From assembly GCF_017603825.1 (NCBI RefSeq), contig NZ_CP072014.1:2356001-2420000 (forward strand): a DNA stretch of 64,000 nt, in the 5' to 3' direction. The notes under the pieces are model-generated. The model saw only the letters and a list, made by a program, of their open reading frames with translations. It searched no databases and had not been told where the DNA came from. Origin of the DNA: Arthrobacter crystallopoietes. GTDB lineage: Bacteria > Actinomycetota > Actinomycetes > Actinomycetales > Micrococcaceae. Position 1 is the stretch's first letter; every line of letters begins with the position of its first letter. This document shows positions 34,495-41,158 of the stretch, piece by piece. The translations under genes and the position numbers were made by a program.

Positions 34495-34938
34495 ATGCAA
34501 TGGTGGGAAGTCCTGGTAGGAATCGTCGGGGGAGTCCTACTGGTCTACGTCGCCTTGCTGTTCCTGCTGTGGAGATATGCGCGGCGAAACCCGGAAACGG
34601 TGGCCCTGCGGGACGCACTGCGGTTGCTTCCTGATCTGCTCCGACTCGTTCACGGGCTGGCCAAGGACCGCACCCTGCCGGCTGGCGTAAGGCTGCGCCT
34701 CTTGCTGCTGCTGCTGTATCTGGCTTCCCCGATCGACATCGTCCCCGACTTCATCCCGGTCCTAGGCTACGCAGATGACGTCGTCGTGGTTGGCCTTGTG
34801 CTGCGTTCGGTCATCCGTGCTGCGGGGTCGGAGCCGTTGGGCAGGCATTGGCCGGGAAGCGACGCCGGCCTGCAGATCATCCGCAAGCTCGCCGGCCTTC
34901 CGCCGGTGCTGGCCGGCGAAGAACCTGAAGGCGGCTGA
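34495..34938 (+). CDS. DUF1232 domain membrane protein
   Basis: A 147-residue protein. After an N-terminal helix (LVGIVGGVLLVYVALLFLLW) it has the DUF1232 core, RLRLLLLLLYLASPIDIVPD followed by FIPVLGYADDVVVVG, which is highly conserved across bacteria and some plants. Its function is unknown. The end region converges with the ZIP transporter gene. Confidence 0.8.
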   Translation: MQWWEVLVGIVGGVLLVYVALLFLLWRYARRNPETVALRDALRLLPDLLRLVHGLAKDRTLPAGVRLRLLLLLLYLASPIDIVPDFIPVLGYADDVVVVGLVLRSVIRAAGSEPLGRHWPGSDAGLQIIRKLAGLPPVLAGEEPEGG

Positions 34939-34960
34939 TAAGGACTGCGCCGCTGCGCCC

Positions 34961-35719
34961 TCAGCCTCCCGCGCTGTGGATGGCGAAGGCGATGACAAAG
35001 CCGAACGACGCCGTGAGACCGGTCAGGATGTGGTGCTGCTCGAAGGCCTCGGGAATCATCGTGTCGGCGATCATCGCCAGGATCGCCCCGGCCGCCAGCG
35101 CGGTGATGAAAGCGATCAGTTCCTCGGGCGCCCCCTGCAGCAACGCGAACCCCAGCAGCGAAGCCACCCCGCACAGGAGGGCGATGCCGCCCCAGACCCC
35201 GAAGACGTAGCCTGCGCTGCGACCGGCCTTCTTCATGCCGGCCGAGCTGGAGAGGCCTTCGGGCACGTTGGAGATGAAGACCGCGGCCAGCATGGCAGGG
35301 CTGACGGATCCCGCGGCCACCATGCCCAGCCCGAGGACCAGGGATTCGGGGATCCCGTCCAGCAGGGCGCCGACGGCGATGGCCGTGCCGCTGCCGGGCT
35401 TTTCGCCTTCGTTGGGCTGCTGGCCGCCGGAGCGTTTGCGGTGTTTGGCGCCCCGGCGCGCCAGCAGCAGGTTGGCGGCCGCGAACAGCACCGCCCCTGC
35501 GAGGAACCCGCCAACAGTGGGCCAGAGGCCGCCCGTCTCGGCAGCCTCGTCCACAAGCTCAAAGGCCAGCGCGGCAATCAGTACTCCCGCGCCGAAGGCC
35601 ATAATGGTGGACACGACCTTGTCCGGAATCCGCCACTTCCAGGAAATCGCGGAGCCAACCACCAAGGCGGCCCCGCCGACCGTTCCCCAAACTAGCGCCT
35701 GCAGCCACACCGGGATCAC
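34961..35719 (-). CDS. ZIP-family metal transporter
   Basis: A 252-residue, about eight-helix protein of the ZIP type. Helix 4 carries GALLDGIPESLVLGLGMV with the metal-binding DGIPE, and helix 5 has FISNVPEGLSSSAGMKKAG (NVPEG). Length and helix layout match bacterial ZIP (ZupT/ZIPB-like) transporters, which move zinc or other divalent metals. A polar loop (RRGAKHRKRSGGQQP) separates the first and second halves. It overlaps the AI-2E gene by 4 bases. Confidence 0.85.
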   Translation of the reverse strand: MIPVWLQALVWGTVGGAALVVGSAISWKWRIPDKVVSTIMAFGAGVLIAALAFELVDEAAETGGLWPTVGGFLAGAVLFAAANLLLARRGAKHRKRSGGQQPNEGEKPGSGTAIAVGALLDGIPESLVLGLGMVAAGSVSPAMLAAVFISNVPEGLSSSAGMKKAGRSAGYVFGVWGGIALLCGVASLLGFALLQGAPEELIAFITALAAGAILAMIADTMIPEAFEQHHILTGLTASFGFVIAFAIHSAGG

Positions 35720-36843
35720 GTCGGTTCAGACCCCGCGGGCGGAAGATCTGGATTCAGGTCTTCAAGACGCGGGTCCTCCGCAGTCCAGACCTGCAGGATG
35801 GCCCAGATGACGGCGGCCAGCGGCACCGATAGCACCGCGCCGACAATACCCGCGAGAATGGTGCCGGCGGTCAGCGCGAACAGGATGACCAGCGCGTGCA
35901 GCTTCAGGGCGTTGCCCATCACGATCGGCTGCAGCAGGTCGCCCTCCAGTTGGTTCACCGCCACCACAATGATGACGACGATCAGCGCCACTACCGGCCC
36001 ATTGGCCACCAGTGCCACCAGGGCGGCGAGGATCCCGGCAACCGTTGCACCCACCAACGGGATGAACGCGCCCAGGAAGACAATCATGGCCAACGGTATG
36101 GCCAGCGGCACTTGCAGGATGAGCAGGGCTACGCCGATGGCCGTTGCATCAACCAGCGCGATGATGGCCGTGCCGCGGACATAGCCGCCCAAGACCTCTA
36201 GGGTGCGGGAGCCAGCCCGGCGCAGCTTGGCAGCACGTCGGCCGCTGAACGGACGCAGGAAGAAGTTCCAGATCTTCTGCCCGTCCTTGAGGAAGAAGAA
36301 CAGCACCACCACCATCAGCGTGGCGCCCGCGATAAATTCGGTGACCGCCGAGATGCCAGTTAGGGCGCCGGAGCGGACCTGCTGGCTGGTGGCAAAATCG
36401 ATCAGCGCCTCGCGTGCGTCATTGATCTGGGCCTGGTCGATGGGCAGCGGTCCGGTCAGCAGGAAGGCCTGCAGTTCGTCGAGACCGGTCGTGGTGGCGA
36501 CCACGAGTTCGTCCCATTCGCTCCGGACCGCAACGACGATCACGGTGGTCGTTGCGGCCAGCAGCACCAGCAGGCTCAGGAAGGCGATCGCCGTGGCCAG
36601 TGCTCCCGGCACACCCTTCCGGCGCAGGAAATTCACAAACGGGCCGATGGCTGCTGCGAGGATCAGCGCGATCATTATCGGGATGACCAGCAGCCGGATC
36701 TGCAGCAGCCCGTAGATGGAGACGGACACCAACGTCAGGATCAGCAGGATCTGGGCGCAGCGGCTTCCCGTGCGCCCCAATCCGTCCTGCCACACACGTC
36801 GTCCTGGGGAAGTTTCGTCCTGCCTGCTGACGTGGCTGCTCAT
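35716..36843 (-). CDS. AI-2E family transporter
   Basis: A 375-residue protein with about eight membrane segments and the family blocks LIPIMIALILAAAIGPFVNF near the N-terminus and AFIPLVGATVAGILAALVAL toward the end. The name covers autoinducer-2 exporters such as TqsA and various Na+/H+ antiporters, so the substrate is open. It overlaps the ZIP gene by 4 bases and follows the acetyltransferase-like gene by 8. Confidence 0.82.
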   Translation of the reverse strand: MSSHVSRQDETSPGRRVWQDGLGRTGSRCAQILLILTLVSVSIYGLLQIRLLVIPIMIALILAAAIGPFVNFLRRKGVPGALATAIAFLSLLVLLAATTTVIVVAVRSEWDELVVATTTGLDELQAFLLTGPLPIDQAQINDAREALIDFATSQQVRSGALTGISAVTEFIAGATLMVVVLFFFLKDGQKIWNFFLRPFSGRRAAKLRRAGSRTLEVLGGYVRGTAIIALVDATAIGVALLILQVPLAIPLAMIVFLGAFIPLVGATVAGILAALVALVANGPVVALIVVIIVVAVNQLEGDLLQPIVMGNALKLHALVILFALTAGTILAGIVGAVLSVPLAAVIWAILQVWTAEDPRLEDLNPDLPPAGSEPT

Positions 36844-36851
36844 GCAGTTCC

Positions 36852-37268
36852 TCAGGCAGCAGCCGGCTGGTGTTCCCGGACTGCCCGGCGGCGCGCGTTC
36901 CGCTGTTCCTGTACGCGTGCCAGCTGCTGCTGGCGTTCGGCTTCCTGCTTGTCTGCGATGAGGGACGAGTGCAGGCGCAGCCGTTCCTCATGGGGGACCA
37001 GCATCAGGTAGTTCGGCAGCGTGGCGATCATATGCCGGACCTTGGGGCAGAACGGCCGGACCGCCAGGCGCCTGCGCTGGGCGTCGGATAGTGCCGTGGT
37101 GATCAGGCTGGAGGCCAAGGACTTACCGATCCGTCCGCCGGGCACGTCGGTAAAGAGCAACCAGATCTCGCCGTCCTGGATCTGGTAATGCAGAGACGCC
37201 ACCACGACGCCGTCAATGTAGGCATCGAACTGTGAGGCGCCGAAATTGTCCCGTACTACAGGCTTCAT
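36852..37268 (-). CDS. YjdJ-type GNAT N-acetyltransferase-like protein
   Basis: A 138-residue protein. The core (RFDAY-like SQFDAYIDGVVVASLHYQ, then VPGGRIGKSLASSLITTALS and RRLAVRPFCPKVRHMIA) matches the small GNAT_SF_1 group, where G-R-I-G-K replaces the usual G-x-G-x-G/A acetyl-CoA loop. The last 40 residues are Glu/Gln/Arg-rich and helical. Two palindromes 19-63 bases upstream (37287 and 37318) form its control region. Confidence 0.72.
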   Translation of the reverse strand: MKPVVRDNFGASQFDAYIDGVVVASLHYQIQDGEIWLLFTDVPGGRIGKSLASSLITTALSDAQRRRLAVRPFCPKVRHMIATLPNYLMLVPHEERLRLHSSLIADKQEAERQQQLARVQEQRNARRRAVREHQPAAA

Positions 37269-37286
37269 GGGGGAATCGCCTTTCTC

Positions 37287-37300
37287 GTAAGCATGCTTTC
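37287..37300. promoter_or_regulatory. GTAAGC-family element, site C1
   Basis: GTAAGCATGCTTTC, a near-perfect palindrome, forms with site C2 a larger inverted repeat (12-base arms 37287-37298 and 37320-37331). It lies 19 bases before the start of the acetyltransferase-like gene, where a bound repressor would block transcription. Confidence 0.6.
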
Positions 37301-37317
37301 TATTTCGTACTTCGAAG

Positions 37318-37331
37318 CAAAGCATGCTTAC
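37318..37331. promoter_or_regulatory. GTAAGC-family element, site C2
   Basis: CAAAGCATGCTTAC carries the same core as C1 in the opposite orientation, about 31 bases away (three helical turns), a spacing that favours cooperative binding on one face of DNA. Confidence 0.6.
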
Positions 37332-37372
37332 TAACCTGAATGCAAGACAGTTCGGTCTCTTTTTTGGGTTTG

Positions 37373-38212
37373 CTACAGTATGGGTCGTCCGCCGGTGACC
37401 GCAATGCGGGCGCCGGAGATGTAGCTGCCGTCGTCGGATGCCAGCAGTACGTAGGTCGGTGCCAGTTCGGCCGGTTGGCCCGCCCGGCCTAGCGGGGTGT
37501 TGCTCCCGAAGGACTCCACCTTCTCCGGCGGCATGGTGGACGGGATCAGTGGAGTCCAGATCGGTCCGGGAGCAACGCTGTTGACCCGGATGCCCTTCTC
37601 GCCGAGCAGCTGTGCCAGACTGGCGGAGAAGTTGGCGATCGCCGCCTTGGTGGCGGCATAGGGTGCCAGCGTGGGATTCGGCATGTCCGAGTTGACCGAG
37701 GAACTGCCGATGATCGAGGAGCCTGGGCCCATGTGGGGGAGTGCCGCCTTGACCAGGTAGAACATCGCATTGATGTTCACCTTGAAGGTGTGCTCCCATT
37801 CCTCGTCGCTGATCTCCTCGATCGTCTCGTGTGTCATCTGGTAAGCGGCGTTGTTGACCAGGATGTCGATTTTGCCGAACTCCTGTACGGCGGTGTCGAT
37901 GATTTTGCGGCAGTGCTCCGCGGTGTCCAGGTCGCCGGGCACCAGGACTGCCTTGCGGCCGGCTTCCTCCACCAGCCGGGCGGTGTCTCGGGCGTCCTCG
38001 TCCTCGCTGAGGTAGGAAATCAGCACGTCCGCACCTTCCCGGGCGAAGGCGATGGCCACAGCCCGGCCAATCCCGCTGTCGCCGCCCGTGATCACCGCGG
38101 CTTTGCCCTTAAGTTTGTCCATCCCGCGGTAGCTTTCTTCGCCGCAGTCGGGCACTGGCGTCATCTTGGACTGGATCCCGGGCACATCCTGCTGCTGCTT
38201 CGGCTGGTTCAT
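37373..38212 (-). CDS. Short-chain dehydrogenase/reductase, YghA/general-stress type
   Basis: A 279-residue SDR with a long N-terminal extension (QPKQQQDVPGIQSKMTPVPD) typical of the YghA/YdaD general-stress group. The cofactor motif is ITGGDSGIGRAVAIAFAREG, and the catalytic Ser and Tyr/Lys lie in SIIGSSSVNS and YAATKAA. It probably reduces aldehydes or alcohols with NADP(H). ATG 38212 has AGGAGG upstream. Site D (38258) lies just upstream and overlaps a TATTAT -10-like sequence. Confidence 0.85.
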   Translation of the reverse strand: MNQPKQQQDVPGIQSKMTPVPDCGEESYRGMDKLKGKAAVITGGDSGIGRAVAIAFAREGADVLISYLSEDEDARDTARLVEEAGRKAVLVPGDLDTAEHCRKIIDTAVQEFGKIDILVNNAAYQMTHETIEEISDEEWEHTFKVNINAMFYLVKAALPHMGPGSSIIGSSSVNSDMPNPTLAPYAATKAAIANFSASLAQLLGEKGIRVNSVAPGPIWTPLIPSTMPPEKVESFGSNTPLGRAGQPAELAPTYVLLASDDGSYISGARIAVTGGRPIL

Positions 38213-38257
38213 GTCGGCCTCCTGCTGGTGGTGGTTCAATCTGGCAAATCAATAATA

Positions 38258-38271
38258 GTAAGCAAGCTTAC
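38258..38271. promoter_or_regulatory. GTAAGC-family element, site D
   Basis: GTAAGCAAGCTTAC is a perfect GTAAGC-N2-GCTTAC palindrome, 46 bases before the SDR start. On the minus strand it is followed at once by TATTAT, so it probably overlaps the promoter. Confidence 0.62.
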
Positions 38272-38485
38272 AGCCGGGCGCAGGCAAGCGAAACTAAGTG
38301 CACTTGCGGTTGGATTGAGGAAAACTTGAGCAGCGTCAAAGTCTTGAGCAAACCCTGCACGGATGTTGCGTGAAGCTCCGCTTATTCCTTGAGGTCCGCC
38401 CGCCAGAGTAATCAATGTCAGCCAGCGGGGCTGAGACAACTTTGGCAGGACCTGGACGGTCCGGATTACGAAATGGGAAAACACC

Positions 38486-39088
38486 ATGGGCATCAGCATG
38501 AAGACCACCTCCGGCAAGCTCCTCGCCTCCGCAGCCCTCGTCGCCACGGCGGCGGGAGTCGCCGGCCTCGGCACCTACGGCGCGTTCACCAGCTCCACGG
38601 CAGCTGATCAGCAGGTCACAGCCGGCACGGTGAAGGTCAATCTCACCGAAGGCGCCACCGGTGGCCTGATCGTTCCGGCCAGCGACATTCTCCCCGGAGA
38701 CACCATCGAGCGGGTCGTCACCCTGAAGAACACCGGTTCGTCCCAGCTGGGCGGCGTCATGCTGACCACTTCAACGTCCACGCCGACGGATCTGACCAGC
38801 AATGCTGCAACCGGTCTGCAGCTGAGGATCGAACGCTGCCCCGCAGGCTGGGCCGGCGCTCCCGGTGCATACACCTGCGGCAGCACTGCTGAAACCGTTT
38901 TGGCCAGCACTTCCGTCATCGGGGTAGACCGTCAGCTGGCTCAGCTGACGTCGCTGACTGCCGGTCAGAGCGACAGTCTGAAGATCCAGCTGGTCCTGCC
39001 CGCCGCGGCCAACGATGACTTCCAGGGTGACCAGAGCAAGGTGGCGTTCTCCTTCAATGCCACCGGCCGCAACGCGCAAACCAAGTAA
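38486..39088 (+). CDS. TasA/camelysin-like SipW-dependent matrix protein
   Basis: A 200-residue secreted protein with an N-terminal signal (LLASAALVATAAGVAGLGTYGAF) followed by TSSTAADQQVTAGTV and a jelly-roll-like domain with VPASDILPGDTIERVVTLKN, features of TasA and CalY. These proteins form fibres of biofilm matrix and are cut by a dedicated SipW signal peptidase; one is encoded next. Start: ATG 38486 is used; ATG 38498 (MKTTS) is also possible. Confidence 0.8.
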   Translation: MGISMKTTSGKLLASAALVATAAGVAGLGTYGAFTSSTAADQQVTAGTVKVNLTEGATGGLIVPASDILPGDTIERVVTLKNTGSSQLGGVMLTTSTSTPTDLTSNAATGLQLRIERCPAGWAGAPGAYTCGSTAETVLASTSVIGVDRQLAQLTSLTAGQSDSLKIQLVLPAAANDDFQGDQSKVAFSFNATGRNAQTK

Positions 39089-39107
39089 GCCTGACTGCAC
39101 CTAACGT

Positions 39108-39144
39108 GGTTGATCCGCCCTTCTTGGGGGAGGGCGGATCAACC
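39108..39144 (+). promoter_or_regulatory. 13-base perfect hairpin between tasA-like and sipW-like genes
   Basis: GGTTGATCCGCCC (39108-39120) pairs with its complement at 39132-39144 over an 11-base loop. There is no T tract. Such a hairpin could stabilise the upstream message or partly stop transcription, so that matrix protein is made in excess over its peptidase. Confidence 0.5.
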
Positions 39145-39202
39145 GGTCATACCCGGCCCGCATCAGATCCTCAGCACGCGAAAACAAAGGGAAAGCGCGA
39201 CA

Positions 39203-39832
39203 ATGAGCACCGTCTCGGTACCACCCGCCCAGCAAGCCCACAGCACTGAACCTCATACGAGTCGCGCCCGCCGCATACTGAACCGGATCCTGACTGTCAT
39301 CACCACCCTGCTCCTCGTCCTGGCTGCCGCAGTCTTCCTGCTGCTGGCCGTCGGGCCCCGAGTGTTCGGCTACCAGACAGCCACCATGCTGACCGGTTCA
39401 ATGTCGCCGCTGATCAATCCGGGCGACGTCGTCGTCACGGCTCCCGTTGATGTGGCGGACCTGGCCGTCGGCGACATCATCACCTACCACATTCCCATCG
39501 AGGACCACCGGGTAGAGACGCACCGGATCGTCGAGATCACCACCGACGGCGGCGCCACGGCGGTACGCACCAAGGGCGACGCCAACAACGGCGTGGATCC
39601 GTGGACGGCCACCCTGCAGGGCGAGCAGGTCTACCGCCACGCCTTCACGGTTCCCTATCTGGGCACGGCCATCCGCACCCTGCGCGAGCCGGTAGTCCTG
39701 AACACGCTGATGTACGGCGCTCCCGCAGTGCTGGTCATCGGCGCCCTGGCCGCTATCTGGCGCAAAGATCCGGAAGCAGAAACGAATACGAATAACGACG
39801 CCGGTGCTCACCCCGGCGGGATGCCCGCCTAA
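39203..39832 (+). CDS. SipW-like signal peptidase I
   Basis: A 209-residue ER-type signal peptidase. The N-terminal helix (ILTVITTLLLVLAAAVFLLL) precedes the nucleophile Ser in LTGSMSPLINPGDVV; the general base is His in VETHRIVEI, as in SipW and archaeal/eukaryotic types, rather than Lys. TKGDANNGVDPW is a further family block. A second membrane helix (APAVLVIGALAAIW) lies near the end. It likely matures the TasA-like protein. Confidence 0.87.
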   Translation: MSTVSVPPAQQAHSTEPHTSRARRILNRILTVITTLLLVLAAAVFLLLAVGPRVFGYQTATMLTGSMSPLINPGDVVVTAPVDVADLAVGDIITYHIPIEDHRVETHRIVEITTDGGATAVRTKGDANNGVDPWTATLQGEQVYRHAFTVPYLGTAIRTLREPVVLNTLMYGAPAVLVIGALAAIWRKDPEAETNTNNDAGAHPGGMPA

Positions 39833-39838
39833 GCAGCG

Positions 39839-39874
39839 AAAAGGGGCGCAGCCGAAGTGGCCACACCCCTTTTT
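39839..39874. terminator. Bidirectional terminator between sipW-like and csbD genes
   Basis: AAAAGGGG (39839-39846) and CCCCTTTTT (39866-39874) form a stem with T tracts on both strands, between convergent genes. Confidence 0.6.
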
Positions 39875-39887
39875 CGCAGTAAATTAA

Positions 39888-40064
39888 TCAGTCTTTCTTG
39901 AAAGCGTCTTTGATCTTTTCGCCGGCGCCCTTGAGGTCTGCCTTGGTCTGGTCCGTCTGGCCCTCGGCCCGCAGGCTCTCGTCGTCAGTAGCGTTTCCGG
40001 CTGCTTCCTTGGCCTTGCCGCCTGCCTTTTCTGCGGCGTTGCCGATCTTGTCATCCAAACCCAT
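39888..40064 (-). CDS. CsbD-like stress protein
   Basis: A 58-residue hydrophilic protein of the CsbD family: repeated Ala/Lys/Glu helices (GNAAEKAGGKAKEAAG, then AEGQTDQTKADLKGAGEK). B. subtilis CsbD belongs to the SigB general stress regulon. AAGGAG lies before ATG 40064. Its presence beside the SDR and acetyltransferase genes is in keeping with a stress region. Confidence 0.85.
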   Translation of the reverse strand: MGLDDKIGNAAEKAGGKAKEAAGNATDDESLRAEGQTDQTKADLKGAGEKIKDAFKKD

Positions 40065-40276
40065 GGTGTTTCTCCTTCGGTCGGTGGTTGCTGCCGATAT
40101 TTCGTCGGCAGGCCGGACATTCCTAACCCTACTTACTATGGCCGTTGTTCGCCACCACGCAGGAACTTTGAGCCATTCCTGAGCCTCAACACGGGCGGTT
40201 GAGGTCCGGCAGCCAGACTTGAAGCACACGATCATTTTCCGGCCGAAGGGCCCGCTCGACATGCGAGAGGCAGGAC

Positions 40277-40765
40277 ATGGAACCGAGCACCAGCAGGAAA
40301 GGCGCGGCGGTTCTGTGGCGCCGGCTCATCGCTGTCTTGCTGCTTGTTCCCAGCCTCCTCGGCATTCCCGCGATCGCCCAGGCTGCCTTCACCGGCCAGG
40401 CCTACGGTGCGCTCACCGTCAGCGCCGCCAAACTCATCGCGCCGGCTGCCAGCGCCACGACTATTACGGCCACATGCGAGAGATACCAGCAGGCATCTCG
40501 CCAGCTGGTTATCACTGCCACCAGCTACGGCAAGGTCCTCCACGCCAATGTCCATGAATTCACCGTCATCAATCCAAGCGGGATCATCGTCCACAACGGT
40601 GACCCTGCCACCCCGATAGGCCGGCAATACTCGCAGATCGGGGATAAGAACCTTATGTCGGGCACATGGCGGTGGGAGCTCCGCGGCAAGTACCAGGTCC
40701 CCGGCAGTACCAACGTCTGGACCGGCCAGCCGCTCACCGGCCAGCTGAACATCGTCTGCAACTGA
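40277..40765 (+). CDS. Secreted hypothetical protein, 162 residues
   Basis: The protein opens with a basic stretch and signal helix (WRRLIAVLLLVPSLLGIPAIAQA, cleavage after AQA) and continues as a beta-rich domain containing two cysteines (TCERY near 67 and the final VCN) that could pair. Its place between the TasA/SipW pair and the large surface protein suggests a role in the same envelope structure. No family is recognised. Confidence 0.62.
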   Translation: MEPSTSRKGAAVLWRRLIAVLLLVPSLLGIPAIAQAAFTGQAYGALTVSAAKLIAPAASATTITATCERYQQASRQLVITATSYGKVLHANVHEFTVINPSGIIVHNGDPATPIGRQYSQIGDKNLMSGTWRWELRGKYQVPGSTNVWTGQPLTGQLNIVCN

Positions 40766-40897
40766 TCGCGCCAGCGGGAAACGGCGACCCAGCTGCCACT
40801 GATCCGGTGCGCCGTGACCCTTCGTAAAACGCATCGTATAACCAGTTTTTCCGCGTGTTTACGCGGCACAGTCGGGTAACGACTATGGTTTTTACAA

Positions 40898-41158
40898 GTG
40901 GCGATTGGTAGCTTGGACGTATTGGAAAGGGTCCTGCTGGGGAGCAGGACACTCGCACGCGGTGCTCGGGGCGGCACCAGTTGGCGTGATGCGGGAACGC
41001 GCACCGTACCGCATCACCATCCGCTGCGGCCCTTCGTGGGGGAGGACCAAGGCACCATACCCCGCGGTTTCGCGGGGCATATGAGGTAGAGGTTTGACGT
41101 CGAACCGGTAGGCAGCGAAGCCGCCCGGTGTGACTGCGACAACCGCTTGGGGGAGTTC
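40898..41158 (+). promoter_or_regulatory. Structured 5' leader RNA upstream of the large surface protein gene
   Basis: About 240 bases contain at least five clear hairpins in a row: GTCCTGCT/AGCAGGAC (40931-40950), GGTGC/GCACC (40961-40978), a 9-base perfect stem (40986-40994 with 41009-41017), CCCCGCG/CGCGGGG (41060-41077), and GGTT/AACC leading into ACCGG/CCGGT (41091-41130). The density is far above what neighbouring gaps show. It ends just before the ribosome site, so it may be a riboswitch or another cis-acting RNA. No known class fits. Confidence 0.5.

Noticed and set aside
40898-41089. 63-codon frame inside the structured leader
   Set aside because: The frame has no ribosome site, its product has no hydrophobic or domain pattern, and the sequence is better explained by consecutive RNA hairpins.
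41091-41130. Possible c-di-GMP-I (GEMM) riboswitch
   Set aside because: Only one arm resembles the consensus; the conserved GGCAAACC-like and GACGCAAAGCC parts are absent, so the class cannot be claimed.
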